Shown here piece by piece: positions 16,771-24,947 of a stretch of DNA of 43,844 nucleotides. The stretch is from Promethearchaeota archaeon (lineage in GTDB: Archaea > Asgardarchaeota > Thorarchaeia > Thorarchaeales > Thorarchaeaceae): positions 1-43,844 of the forward strand of contig WJMJ01000039.1 of NCBI GenBank assembly GCA_014728035.1. The letters run 5' to 3'. Position 1 is the first letter of the stretch. Every line of letters begins with the position of its first letter. The notes beneath the pieces are model-generated. The model was given only the letters and a program-made list of their open reading frames with translations, had not been told where the DNA came from and did not search any database. The translations under genes were made by a program, and so were the position numbers.

Positions 16771-19149
16771 TTATTTTACAAGTGCATGCCAAATAGCCCA
16801 AATACTAAGCGGTCTCATATACATTGAAGCTCGAAAGTTTCCATCTTTGGTCCATGCTTCTGGAGTTCTGAACCAATATCCTCTATCTCTGTAGACCACT
16901 TCGTAGATTCCTTTGGCAGTATTGAAACCTTCATCAACTAACCCTTCGTAAATCATCTCTGCAGCTACTCCCATTGTTGTTCCGGTCCAAACCTCCGCAG
17001 ACTGCATACTACTATTGTCTATGGACCCGTCTGGTCGCATCCCATTCATCGCACCCATTTTTCCTGAAGCATATCCTAGAACGTTGAATTTGTACACGGA
17101 TTCCATTGCTTTTCTTGCTTTTACGGGTTCAATTATTCCCTCCAAACCGGAGGCATGTAAATACCATTGACCAGCAAGCTGGTCTGCCATAATGCTATCA
17201 CTATGTTTCCCCTCGCTAGAGTCAAAATTAAAGTATTCACCATTCCAGAGTTTTTCTTCATAGACAGATAATCCATTCTTCAAAATTTTCTGATATTTAG
17301 TGACTATCTTTTCATCTCCTAGGATTATAGCCATCTCAATCATGCATTTTACAGATGCAAGATAGAGACCTCCACAATATGCACTGACCCCTTCCATTGT
17401 CCAAGTGTCATAGGTCTGGTCTGGAAATCCCTCATTTTCAATCATACCATCTTGATCTGTATCAAAGTTATCAAGATACTCCATAGCAGCTACTACTGAG
17501 GGCCAACACTCCTTAAGAAATTCTAAGTTTCCAGTCAGATAATAATCTCTATAGACCTGAAGAACGAATTTACTATTGAGATCCTTCCATCGGCCTACAT
17601 CTTGAGCATTGTATGCGTTCAACGCAATCCATGGGTCTTCTTGAGGCATACCTACATCGTGGGGGATGACTCCAAGTGGTTTTCTTTCTGCTTTTCCACC
17701 CTCGAATAGTAGCGTTCTTTCTCTTTCATCTTGCATTGCTACACTTTTAGCATAGTCACGTTGAATGCTAAGTTCAAGTTTTGGCCAATTCATTACTAGT
17801 GCAAAACTCGCGTAGAAATGAACATCATAGGTATTGTAAAATGGATAATCAAAGCATTCCAAATATCCAAATTTTCCTACACCTTCAGTTTCCAGTCCAG
17901 TGTCAATTTCACCTGTTTCCCAAGCGGTTCCACCGTCAACTAAGTAGTATAATTCATTGAATAACATACCCTTCAACCAATCTGGAATATCTGCGTCCAA
18001 GATAGGTTTTTGCCAATCAATAACCTGCTTTTCCCAATTTCTCCAAGAATCCAAAGCTCTGATTGCTATAGCTATTGCATTATCTCCACTCGTATCAAAG
18101 AATCTTGTATATCTTCGATACCACTCTCTTCCGTATCCAAAACGGATTATTGGAATATCCCATGACAATACGAAGACTATCTCTTTCTTCTCATTCGCTT
18201 CCAGAGTTGTTTTTGCACATAGAGCAGCTCCAGTCCGCTGAAGTCCTGCAGGTCGATAGTGTTCTATCTCAGTAAGTCTGCCTTCACGTCTGAAATCATG
18301 CCATACCTCTGTGCCATTATGGTCGGTACTAAACTCATTACAGGCTGAAATATCAATCCCCTCGTTTCCATCAACTCCAATTGCAAAGGATACAGGATAT
18401 ACCTCATCTGTTCTCTCATGTCCTAATTCTATGAGAACCCTGTGTGCACCTCGATTCTCAACATGTGTGTAGTCTCCCTCTTTCGGTCTTCTAGAGGGAT
18501 TGATGGAATTTTCCCAGGTAAACATCAGAGATGTTTCAAGAGGGGTTTCTGAGACATTTTCTACTTCCCATACGAACACTCCAACAGGGAAGGAAGTATG
18601 CTCGTAATTGTGACCAATTACTGGAGAAATCTGTCTGCACGTCATTCTTAGACCTTTATCCGAGAAATCATATCCTGTCCAAGCTCTTGGGAATAGAGCA
18701 TGATATTCTGCACGTCTCGGACTCATTCCCCAGCTCCATTCTTTGAGTCGATCTCCTTCTGGTTTTCGTACGTTCAAGGTCTGAAGAAAAATATCTTCAT
18801 TATTTCTAATTCTCACATGAAACTGGTTTGCTAATGATGGTTCATAATGGTGCTTTCCGATTTCGAGATGCCACCTAGCAAAATCACCCAAGTATGACCT
18901 ACCAATACTACCTGCTCCTATTCCTCCGATGGGTAATCCTTGATTATAACCGTCATCAAGTGCCTTAACGCCTGAAAATCCTGAAGGAGGTTCCCCATCT
19001 ATGCCAGCTCTTTTCGATTGTCCTCTCATACGGAAGTATGTGGGTATCATTTTAAGTATGAATTTCAAGGGATAACCCCTTGGTTTTCCTACTTTTTTAG
19101 GCTTGGATGTAAATGGCATTTTCCAAGCGCATACTGGTATCTCATCCAT
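16771..19149 (-). CDS. Glycoside hydrolase family 116 (GBA2-like beta-glucosidase/glucosylceramidase)
   Basis: The 792-residue enzyme shows the GH116 signature at its N-terminal domain (QGLPIGGIGAGSIGRSYLGD and FARWHLEIGKH) and an (alpha/alpha)6 catalytic domain from about residue 360. The candidate nucleophile is Glu431 (GYLECFDYPFYNTYDV) and the candidate acid/base is Asp581 (DQTYDTWTMEG). The 150-residue separation equals that of the human enzyme (527 and 677) as I recall it. Family members hydrolyse beta-glucosides and beta-xylosides, and GBA2 cleaves glucosylceramide. No signal peptide is visible, so it is probably cytoplasmic and may act on intracellular glycosides or glycolipids. ATG at 19149 follows a GAGGT ribosome binding site. 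It stands alone on the minus strand. Confidence 0.85.
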   Translation of the reverse strand: MDEIPVCAWKMPFTSKPKKVGKPRGYPLKFILKMIPTYFRMRGQSKRAGIDGEPPSGFSGVKALDDGYNQGLPIGGIGAGSIGRSYLGDFARWHLEIGKHHYEPSLANQFHVRIRNNEDIFLQTLNVRKPEGDRLKEWSWGMSPRRAEYHALFPRAWTGYDFSDKGLRMTCRQISPVIGHNYEHTSFPVGVFVWEVENVSETPLETSLMFTWENSINPSRRPKEGDYTHVENRGAHRVLIELGHERTDEVYPVSFAIGVDGNEGIDISACNEFSTDHNGTEVWHDFRREGRLTEIEHYRPAGLQRTGAALCAKTTLEANEKKEIVFVLSWDIPIIRFGYGREWYRRYTRFFDTSGDNAIAIAIRALDSWRNWEKQVIDWQKPILDADIPDWLKGMLFNELYYLVDGGTAWETGEIDTGLETEGVGKFGYLECFDYPFYNTYDVHFYASFALVMNWPKLELSIQRDYAKSVAMQDERERTLLFEGGKAERKPLGVIPHDVGMPQEDPWIALNAYNAQDVGRWKDLNSKFVLQVYRDYYLTGNLEFLKECWPSVVAAMEYLDNFDTDQDGMIENEGFPDQTYDTWTMEGVSAYCGGLYLASVKCMIEMAIILGDEKIVTKYQKILKNGLSVYEEKLWNGEYFNFDSSEGKHSDSIMADQLAGQWYLHASGLEGIIEPVKARKAMESVYKFNVLGYASGKMGAMNGMRPDGSIDNSSMQSAEVWTGTTMGVAAEMIYEGLVDEGFNTAKGIYEVVYRDRGYWFRTPEAWTKDGNFRASMYMRPLSIWAIWHALVK

Positions 19150-19385
19150 ATCTCAGACCTCAGATATACCTGAGTAAATCTACTATATGTTTCTTCGTAG
19201 TAGTATTCAAGTAGAAGCTGAAGATTAGTTCTTAATCACTAATATTTCAGATATCCATTGTATTTATTAAATATTACAAACTTTTTCAATTTGAATTGTG
19301 ATACTTCATCTCGTAATACTAAAAAGATTACAATGCTATATCTATACAGAAAATAACCTATCAACCAATTATAGGAGCTTGAATA

Positions 19386-20306
19386 ATGAGGACCTGTCAA
19401 AACTGCGGAAAAGCAAATCAACCAACAAGAAAATACTGTATAAGGTGCGGAAAATCCCTTATCAGAGTGAAACCTGAGAAGAAAGAAGAAAGTCCGAAAA
19501 TTCAAGTTCCAGAGGTAGGAACCGTAACCACAGCTGCCTCATTTCAAGCTGGTCAAGGTACAACTCAGACCTCAGTTAGTAGCAGTCCTCCACCAAGTCC
19601 AACTACAGAAGACAAATGGGTACGTCCAAGTGAAGTATCCCGAGATCGAGTTAGATCCTCCAGAGCTCCCAAAGTCATGTCTGAAATGGAAAAAGCTAGA
19701 CAAGCTTTTGAAAGAGCAAAAGAAGTAGGAATAGAAGAAGATAGTTCTGGAATAGTTGAATCAAGAATGGTACGAGCCAGCGAAGTTCGTGAACTATTAG
19801 AACACCGTCAGGAAATCATGGATGCAGCTATGACACCTGAAGAACCACCACTTCCTCCACAAGAGATACCACATGATTCACTGGATGAAGTACCGAAAGA
19901 CACTACTTCCCTAGAAGAACCAAAGCTTTCTGCTAGAGTATCTCACGAGTTTCGTTCTTCTAGATATGAATCTGATGACCTTGACGAAATCGATTTTGAA
20001 ATTACAGAATCTGAAATTCCAGAGTCAGAAAGTAAGCCCGATATTATTGATAAAGAAAAGGTTGCTACATGCCCTAATTGCGGAACGGTTCATGGTATAG
20101 ATTCCTTTGAATATCCTAATGAAGTGTATAGTGCTATGGGAACTGCTCGCTTGAAACATGCAAAGATGCTAGTAGTGAAAGGGAATGGACAAGAAGCATC
20201 ACGCTTCTTGCAGATTGCAATTAGTCTTTTCATGAAAGCTGAAAATAAGACCAATCTTGAAGAAGCGAGAAGATTATTGGAATCAGTAAGTTTGAGCTGG
20301 GACTAG
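19386..20306 (+). CDS. Zinc-ribbon protein with disordered acidic middle and C-terminal helical hairpin
   Basis: The 306-residue protein starts with a full zinc ribbon (CQNCGK...CIRCGKSL, residues 4-24). A long low-complexity, Ser/Pro/Glu-rich region follows (about 30-215), containing two short similar motifs, VRPSEVSRDRV and VRASEVRELL. Near the end is a lone CPNCG knuckle (about residue 229), then two or three amphipathic helices (ARLKHAKMLVVKGNGQEAS and ISLFMKAENKTNLEEARRLL) that resemble a TPR or MIT-like hairpin. It is probably an adaptor binding proteins or nucleic acid, but function is unknown. ATG has AGGAG upstream. Its 3' end overlaps the convergent TIM-barrel gene by 4 nt. Confidence 0.6.
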   Translation: MRTCQNCGKANQPTRKYCIRCGKSLIRVKPEKKEESPKIQVPEVGTVTTAASFQAGQGTTQTSVSSSPPPSPTTEDKWVRPSEVSRDRVRSSRAPKVMSEMEKARQAFERAKEVGIEEDSSGIVESRMVRASEVRELLEHRQEIMDAAMTPEEPPLPPQEIPHDSLDEVPKDTTSLEEPKLSARVSHEFRSSRYESDDLDEIDFEITESEIPESESKPDIIDKEKVATCPNCGTVHGIDSFEYPNEVYSAMGTARLKHAKMLVVKGNGQEASRFLQIAISLFMKAENKTNLEEARRLLESVSLSWD

Positions 20307-21094
20307 GCTTTTAGCCAGAGTCGCTCAAACTGCTCTCTCTCTGATTCGAATTTTGAAGGGTCTTTACACATCATTAAGAATTTCCCGTCATAAGATACTT
20401 CCTTCAAACTCTTGAAAATCGGCTGGAATTCGATCTTGCCACCCCCAATCGGAAGATGTTCATCATACCGTACAGCGATCTCCCTTACTGTTTCAGGAGG
20501 TACATTTCCCTTTTTCCTGAGTTCTAACACTTCATCAATCATTAATGCTCCTTTATTATCATGAACATTAACCATTGCTATACTATCCTGAAACTCTTGA
20601 ATGATACCTAAAGCTCGATTTCGATGTGCCATAATCTGTGCATGACCGATGTCTAGAGCAATTTTCACCTCAGGACATTTTTCAGAAAGTAACATCAATT
20701 CAGTGTAATATATCCCTAGGGTCTCGACTGCAAGCTGGATTCCATTTTCTTTTGCTGCATCACAAGCAAGTGGGATATTTTCAAGAAATTGATCAATATC
20801 TTCATCATCATAGAATATTGAGGACAATGTAGAATGAAAGGTCACTAAATCCGCATTAATCTGGCTTCCAATATCAATGTAAGGTATTATCTCACGGGCT
20901 AAATCTAGGGGTTTCCAATCTGGACTGCTAGGAAGATGAAGAGTTGGTTTCACATCAGCTTCCAGAAGCATGTGCTTTGTTTCACCAAAATTCAAGCTAT
21001 GATCTAAGTCCATCCTTAGATCAATAAAGTCTGGTTTTTTTGAGAGAGCTTCCTTCACCTGTTCGGTGTTTCGTGCAAATGTTCCTATCTCCAT
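20303..21094 (-). CDS. Sugar phosphate isomerase/epimerase-like TIM-barrel protein (AP endonuclease 2 family)
   Basis: The 263-residue protein has the xylose-isomerase-like TIM-barrel pattern: MEIGTFARN at strand 1, FIDLRMD at strand 2, TLHLPSS at strand 3 and LVTFHSTL. The putative metal ligands follow in the later strands: Glu in LAVETLG, Asp/His in ALDIGHAQ, His in MVNVHDNKG and Glu in KIEFQPI. This order matches family members that isomerise sugars, inositol derivatives or, rarely, cut DNA; the substrate is unknown. I prefer ATG 21094 to GTG 21103, because AGGTGG sits at the right distance before the ATG and overlaps the GTG. It shares a 4-nt overlap with the convergent zinc-ribbon gene. 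Confidence 0.75.
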   Translation of the reverse strand: MEIGTFARNTEQVKEALSKKPDFIDLRMDLDHSLNFGETKHMLLEADVKPTLHLPSSPDWKPLDLAREIIPYIDIGSQINADLVTFHSTLSSIFYDDEDIDQFLENIPLACDAAKENGIQLAVETLGIYYTELMLLSEKCPEVKIALDIGHAQIMAHRNRALGIIQEFQDSIAMVNVHDNKGALMIDEVLELRKKGNVPPETVREIAVRYDEHLPIGGGKIEFQPIFKSLKEVSYDGKFLMMCKDPSKFESEREQFERLWLKA

Positions 21095-21253
21095 GCGGTC
21101 CACCTGTTAATTCTGTGATGCCACATGTCTTTATGGCTTTTGGTCATATTAGATATATTCAAGCTATTCTCATAAGTAAATATTCCCTTTTTCTTATGCT
21201 GTAAGGGACCTAAGAAACAGCGCTAATCACACAATATATGTTACTTTGATTGG

Positions 21254-22282
21254 GTGAGATACTTGGAAGTTACTACAAAATTTATCACTGATAGTGAGGC
21301 TGGAAAAAGATTACTTACTGATGCGGGTTATTCCACGGAACATGCAATAGACGCAGTTGCTATGTTGGGCGAGCTTTGTGTATTATCCACAATTGTCGAA
21401 ACCATGACAGAAAACTATGAACGCGGAGAACTATTACCACCTAGATTTGAGGTGGATTTGGATGTTCCTCCAATGCAACTGTATCGCGGAAAGAATATTG
21501 ACATTTTAGAATATATGGTTAGTAGAAATATCCTTGTTCCGAGAAGAGGTAATACATACCGTGTTATGCTAAGCTCAATGATGAATAGAATTTTTTCATT
21601 AACAGGAAATGATGACAAGGAATCAATTAGAAAAAAAATCAAAAATATTCGTCAGACTGAAGCTTATCTTAATTTTCTGGATGAAGTGGAATGGGAATTA
21701 GTCCAAACGGTTCATGAAAATGTTGATGCTAAGTACCTAGATACTGATGAACTGGAAACGATGTTAACACCAGATAACCTGTTGGAATCATTCAGACAAG
21801 CTCAGCAAGCTCAGAAGAAATTACGAGAAGTTGAATCCGATAAAGAGCTTGCAAAATACAGAACACAATTCCGAGAAGCAATCGAGAGTCTTGCTGAAAA
21901 CATTGAGAAAGAAGCTAGTCGTCAAAGAAAAATAATGGTAGAAACTGCAATCTACCCTCGTTCGTTTATAGGAAGACGGGATGAACCACTGGTGAGGAGT
22001 TCTTGGGCATTAAAACCTGATTTCAAGAATCATCCTCTTATCATTAAATTTCAAAAAGTGATCAAGAACAATCACGATACATTATCCGAATTGGCTGATC
22101 TATATGAGGATTATATTCGTGAAGTTGTGGATGGGTTGGATAGTGTACATCGAGATGAAACAGATTCCGAAATGGAAAAGCACTGGGAGAAGATTGATAC
22201 ACACGCAAAAGCTCTCAAAGTGCAGGCTCTAATGATAGAAAAATCAGTAAGCTCTATGGATTCGCTCTTTACCGAGCATTAG
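21254..22282 (+). CDS. Hypothetical mostly helical protein upstream of small GTPases
   Basis: I do not recognise this 342-residue protein. It is soluble and dominated by helices. Residues 105-165 and 190-225 are charged and probably coiled-coil (KESIRKKIKNIRQTEAYLNF and LLESFRQAQQAQKKLREVES). There are no cysteines forming zinc sites and no membrane segments. The start is uncertain: GTG at 21254 is used, but TTG at 21263 is also possible, and a TATA-like AATATATG lies just upstream at about 21233-21240. It lies 92 nt upstream of the first small GTPase on the same strand, which could mean a shared transcript. Because of that, a GTPase regulator or effector is one idea, without sequence proof. 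Confidence 0.55.
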   Translation: MRYLEVTTKFITDSEAGKRLLTDAGYSTEHAIDAVAMLGELCVLSTIVETMTENYERGELLPPRFEVDLDVPPMQLYRGKNIDILEYMVSRNILVPRRGNTYRVMLSSMMNRIFSLTGNDDKESIRKKIKNIRQTEAYLNFLDEVEWELVQTVHENVDAKYLDTDELETMLTPDNLLESFRQAQQAQKKLREVESDKELAKYRTQFREAIESLAENIEKEASRQRKIMVETAIYPRSFIGRRDEPLVRSSWALKPDFKNHPLIIKFQKVIKNNHDTLSELADLYEDYIREVVDGLDSVHRDETDSEMEKHWEKIDTHAKALKVQALMIEKSVSSMDSLFTEH

Positions 22283-22374
22283 CATAACTGCATAAGAATT
22301 AAAACCACCTAGCGATAATATCCAGATAGTCAAAGAAGCGGAGAGTTGTACAACTGCCAGAAAACGCTGATTAC

Positions 22375-22884
22375 TTGTTCAAACTGGTATTTCTCGGTGA
22401 GGGAGCCGTAGGAAAGACCAGCCTCGTGGGTCGCTATGTATACGATTCATTTGAGGGTGGATATCTCGCAACTATTGGCACTGATATCCATATTAAAATG
22501 GTCAACCTGGAAGATGCCAAGGTGAAATTGGTAATATGGGACATTGCGGGACAGGATAGCTTCGCACAGTTACGAAAAGCTTACTATCAGAATGCTAGTG
22601 GAGCATTTTTCGTCTTTGATACTACGAGACCTGAAACAATAGAACGGGTTGACAAATGGGTGGATGCCTTGTATGGAGTTACTGGTGACATCCCTCTCGT
22701 ACTTGTAGAGAACAAAGTGGATTTACCAACTGAAATTTCTGAAGATGATAAAAAGCAGCTAACAGAAAAACTCGGAGTCAGTATGATTCAAACAAGTGCA
22801 AAAGAAGACACAAATGTTGAAGAAGCTTTCATTACCATGACTAAAGAAATTCTGGAAAAAGCTAGAACAAGAAAGATAATCTAG
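22375..22884 (+). CDS. Ras/Rab-type small GTPase
   Basis: This is a eukaryote-like small GTPase of about 169 residues. All nucleotide-binding motifs are present: G1 GEGAVGKTS, G2 Thr in ATIGTD, G3 WDIAGQDSF (catalytic Gln retained), G4 ENKVDL and G5 TSAKED. There is no C-terminal cysteine, so no prenylation anchor as in eukaryotic Rabs; membrane attachment, if any, must use another route. Such GTPases are abundant in Asgard archaea. TTG at 22375 has no ribosome binding site. An in-frame CTG at 22354, 8 nt after GGAGAG (22340-22345), would add LPENADY, giving a more typical N-terminus; the frame is closed by a stop at 22327. It is followed 50 nt later by a second GTPase. Confidence 0.88.
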   Translation: MFKLVFLGEGAVGKTSLVGRYVYDSFEGGYLATIGTDIHIKMVNLEDAKVKLVIWDIAGQDSFAQLRKAYYQNASGAFFVFDTTRPETIERVDKWVDALYGVTGDIPLVLVENKVDLPTEISEDDKKQLTEKLGVSMIQTSAKEDTNVEEAFITMTKEILEKARTRKII

Positions 22885-22934
22885 ACCATCAAGCCGAATG
22901 ACTTAATTCGGTGTTCTCCATCTTCAGGATATAT

Positions 22935-23483
22935 ATGACAAACCTTGAACCAGACTTTGTGCATAAGATTGTCTTCCTAGGAGATTCTGGTGTAGGCAAG
23001 ACCTCCTTGGTGCAGAGATATGTCTATGATAGTCTCGATCCACAAGTTGGACGCACTATAGGTGCAATTTTGCATGTAAAAACAGTAGTCTTTGAAGACG
23101 AAACTCACAAATTGGTGATTTGGGATCTTGCAGGAGAGCAGTCGTTCTCAGAGTTGCGTGAGCAGTATTGTGCAAATGCAACTGCAGCATTCTTTGTTAT
23201 TGATACCACACGTCCAGAAACTCTGGAATCGGTAGATGAGTGGCTAGGTGCCTTATTTTCTGCATCAGGAAAAGTTCCAGTAGTAATGATAGAAAATAAG
23301 ATTGATTTGGAATCAGTATTTAGTCCGGGTCAAGTGGAAGGATTTGCTGAATCGAGAGAGATGAAACTCATAAAAACAAGTGCTACTGAGAACAAGAATG
23401 TAAATCGAGCTTTCCATGAACTTGTTGGTGAGATAAAGCTTAGACTTCGAGCACAGGCATCTGATTCTGGCTCGAAAGTCTAG
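22935..23483 (+). CDS. Ras/Rab-type small GTPase with Glu at the catalytic Gln position
   Basis: This second small GTPase (182 residues) is a diverged paralogue of the one upstream. G1 GDSGVGKTS, G2 Thr in RTIGAI, G4 ENKIDL and G5 TSATEN are clear. At G3 it has WDLAGEQSF, so the position of Ras Gln61 is Glu; in Ras-like proteins this change usually alters GTP hydrolysis. It lacks a C-terminal cysteine or CaaX motif and ends in a short hydrophilic tail. ATG at 22935 (MTNLEPDFVHKIVFLGD) is preferred over GTG 22911, because an AGGA element lies upstream and the N-terminus matches the family. The gene converges with phoU (4 nt between stops). Confidence 0.88.
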   Translation: MTNLEPDFVHKIVFLGDSGVGKTSLVQRYVYDSLDPQVGRTIGAILHVKTVVFEDETHKLVIWDLAGEQSFSELREQYCANATAAFFVIDTTRPETLESVDEWLGALFSASGKVPVVMIENKIDLESVFSPGQVEGFAESREMKLIKTSATENKNVNRAFHELVGEIKLRLRAQASDSGSKV

Positions 23484-23487
23484 TGTA

Positions 23488-24174
23488 CTAATGCGGAGCA
23501 TCTGAAGCGCTACCTTTGTATGCCAATCCTAATTTTTTCCTCTCACCAGTATGCATATAGACTGCACGTTCAGCAATTGCAAATGCGTAATCAGCTGCAC
23601 GTTCACAATAACGACCAATAATGATATAGAACATTGACATTGTTGTGATATCCTGTCTTTTTCTCAGATACTCTACAATTTCTTCAAACATACCCGAAGT
23701 TTCATGGTCGCTTTCGGACTCCATTTTTTCGAGTTCATCTATTCTTGACAAGTCACCTTTGAGAATTCCGTCCATGGCTATTTTCAGAGTTATCATTGCC
23801 AATTCTTCGAGATGGGGAATCGATTCAAGTTCCTTGTAGTGTTCTAAATCCTTACAAAGGATAGTGATATGTGCAATCTTGTATGCATATCTTCCTACTC
23901 TGTATAAATGATGACTAACGTATAGATACGTAGCTAATGCTCTAAGGTCTCGTGCCACAGGTTGTCTTCGAGCGATGGTTTCCAGAACATTGTCTTCGAT
24001 GCGTACAGATAACTCTTCAATATCATCTGACATGTCTTTTACCTGATGAGCGAGATCTGTGTCTAAACCAGAAAAAGCTCTGATAGATTCTGTAAATGCT
24101 AGCGACACGATTTCATGCAATCGTTTTAATCTTCTTGCAGTTTCTTCTATATAAAATTCTAATTGTGTTTTCAT
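23488..24174 (-). CDS. phoU: PhoU-type phosphate transport regulator
   Basis: The 228-residue all-helical protein has the two three-helix bundles of PhoU, with the hallmark RRQPVARDLRALATYLYVSHHLYRVGRYA in parts at about residues 70-98 and a matching second bundle. PhoU proteins dampen phosphate import by Pst and link it to signalling. It is the last gene of pstS-C-A-B-phoU on the minus strand, 11 nt after pstB. The start is ATG 24174, preceded by GAGGTGGAT; a GTG at 24183 lies inside that ribosome binding site and is rejected. A second PhoU-like gene, fused to an AbrB-type domain, lies about 4 kb away on the other strand. Confidence 0.9.
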   Translation of the reverse strand: MKTQLEFYIEETARRLKRLHEIVSLAFTESIRAFSGLDTDLAHQVKDMSDDIEELSVRIEDNVLETIARRQPVARDLRALATYLYVSHHLYRVGRYAYKIAHITILCKDLEHYKELESIPHLEELAMITLKIAMDGILKGDLSRIDELEKMESESDHETSGMFEEIVEYLRKRQDITTMSMFYIIIGRYCERAADYAFAIAERAVYMHTGERKKLGLAYKGSASDAPH

Positions 24175-24185
24175 ATTATCCACCT

Positions 24186-24947
24186 CTAACCAATTCTTCC
24201 TGTAATGAAAGCTTCAGTTCGTTCGTCCCCAGGAGCTTGAGCAATTCTGCTTGTGTTATCAAATTCTACTAGTTCACCAAGGTACAGAAAGGCTGCTTGG
24301 TCTGAAACACGAAAAGCTTGTTGAACATTATGAGTCACTAAAATGATGGTGTAGTCCTTTTTTAGTTCGGTAATAAGATCCTCAATTTTTCCTGCACTGA
24401 TAGGGTCGAGTGATGAGACAGGTTCATCCATAAGCAGTACTGGTGGGTCAACAGATAGTGCTCTAGCAATACAAAGTCTTTGTTGTTGTCCACCTGATAA
24501 GTTGGGTGCAGGATGTTCAAGATTGTCCTTTACTTCATCCCATAAAGCGGCTTTTTTGAGTGATTGTACTACAATATCTTCTAATTCATCTTTGTCAGAA
24601 ATCCCATGCAATTTGGGACCATATTCAAGATTTGCCCTAATGCTCATCGGAAATGGATTGGGTCTTTGAAATACCATCCCAACTCGTTTTCTGAGATAGT
24701 ATACATCTGCGTCTGGAGCAAGCACATCCTCTCCTTCTACGTAAATGTGGCCTTTTGCCCGAAAAGTTCCTATTGTATCATTCAATCTGTTAATGGTACG
24801 AAGTAGGGTGGATTTTCCACAGCCACTCGGTCCCATAATTGCTGTAACAGAACAATCCTCAAAATAGCATGATATATCTTTGAGTATGTGTTTTTTTCCA
24901 AACCAAGTATTGAGGTGTTCAACCTCTATTTTGTATCGTTTACTCAT
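24186..24947 (-). CDS. pstB: Phosphate ABC transporter ATP-binding protein PstB
   Basis: The 253-residue ATPase powers phosphate import through PstCA. Walker A is GPSGCGKSTLLRTINRLND, in the style specific to PstB. The signature is LSGGQQQRLCIARAL, Walker B is VLLMDEPVSSLDP, and the H-loop THNVQQAFRVSD plus C-terminal 'PGDERTEAFITGRIG' are also typical of PstB (usually PxxxxTxxYIxGxxG). The ATG overlaps the pstA stop by one base (TAATG), showing translational coupling. Length matches the family norm of about 250 residues. Confidence 0.95.
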   Translation of the reverse strand: MSKRYKIEVEHLNTWFGKKHILKDISCYFEDCSVTAIMGPSGCGKSTLLRTINRLNDTIGTFRAKGHIYVEGEDVLAPDADVYYLRKRVGMVFQRPNPFPMSIRANLEYGPKLHGISDKDELEDIVVQSLKKAALWDEVKDNLEHPAPNLSGGQQQRLCIARALSVDPPVLLMDEPVSSLDPISAGKIEDLITELKKDYTIILVTHNVQQAFRVSDQAAFLYLGELVEFDNTSRIAQAPGDERTEAFITGRIG

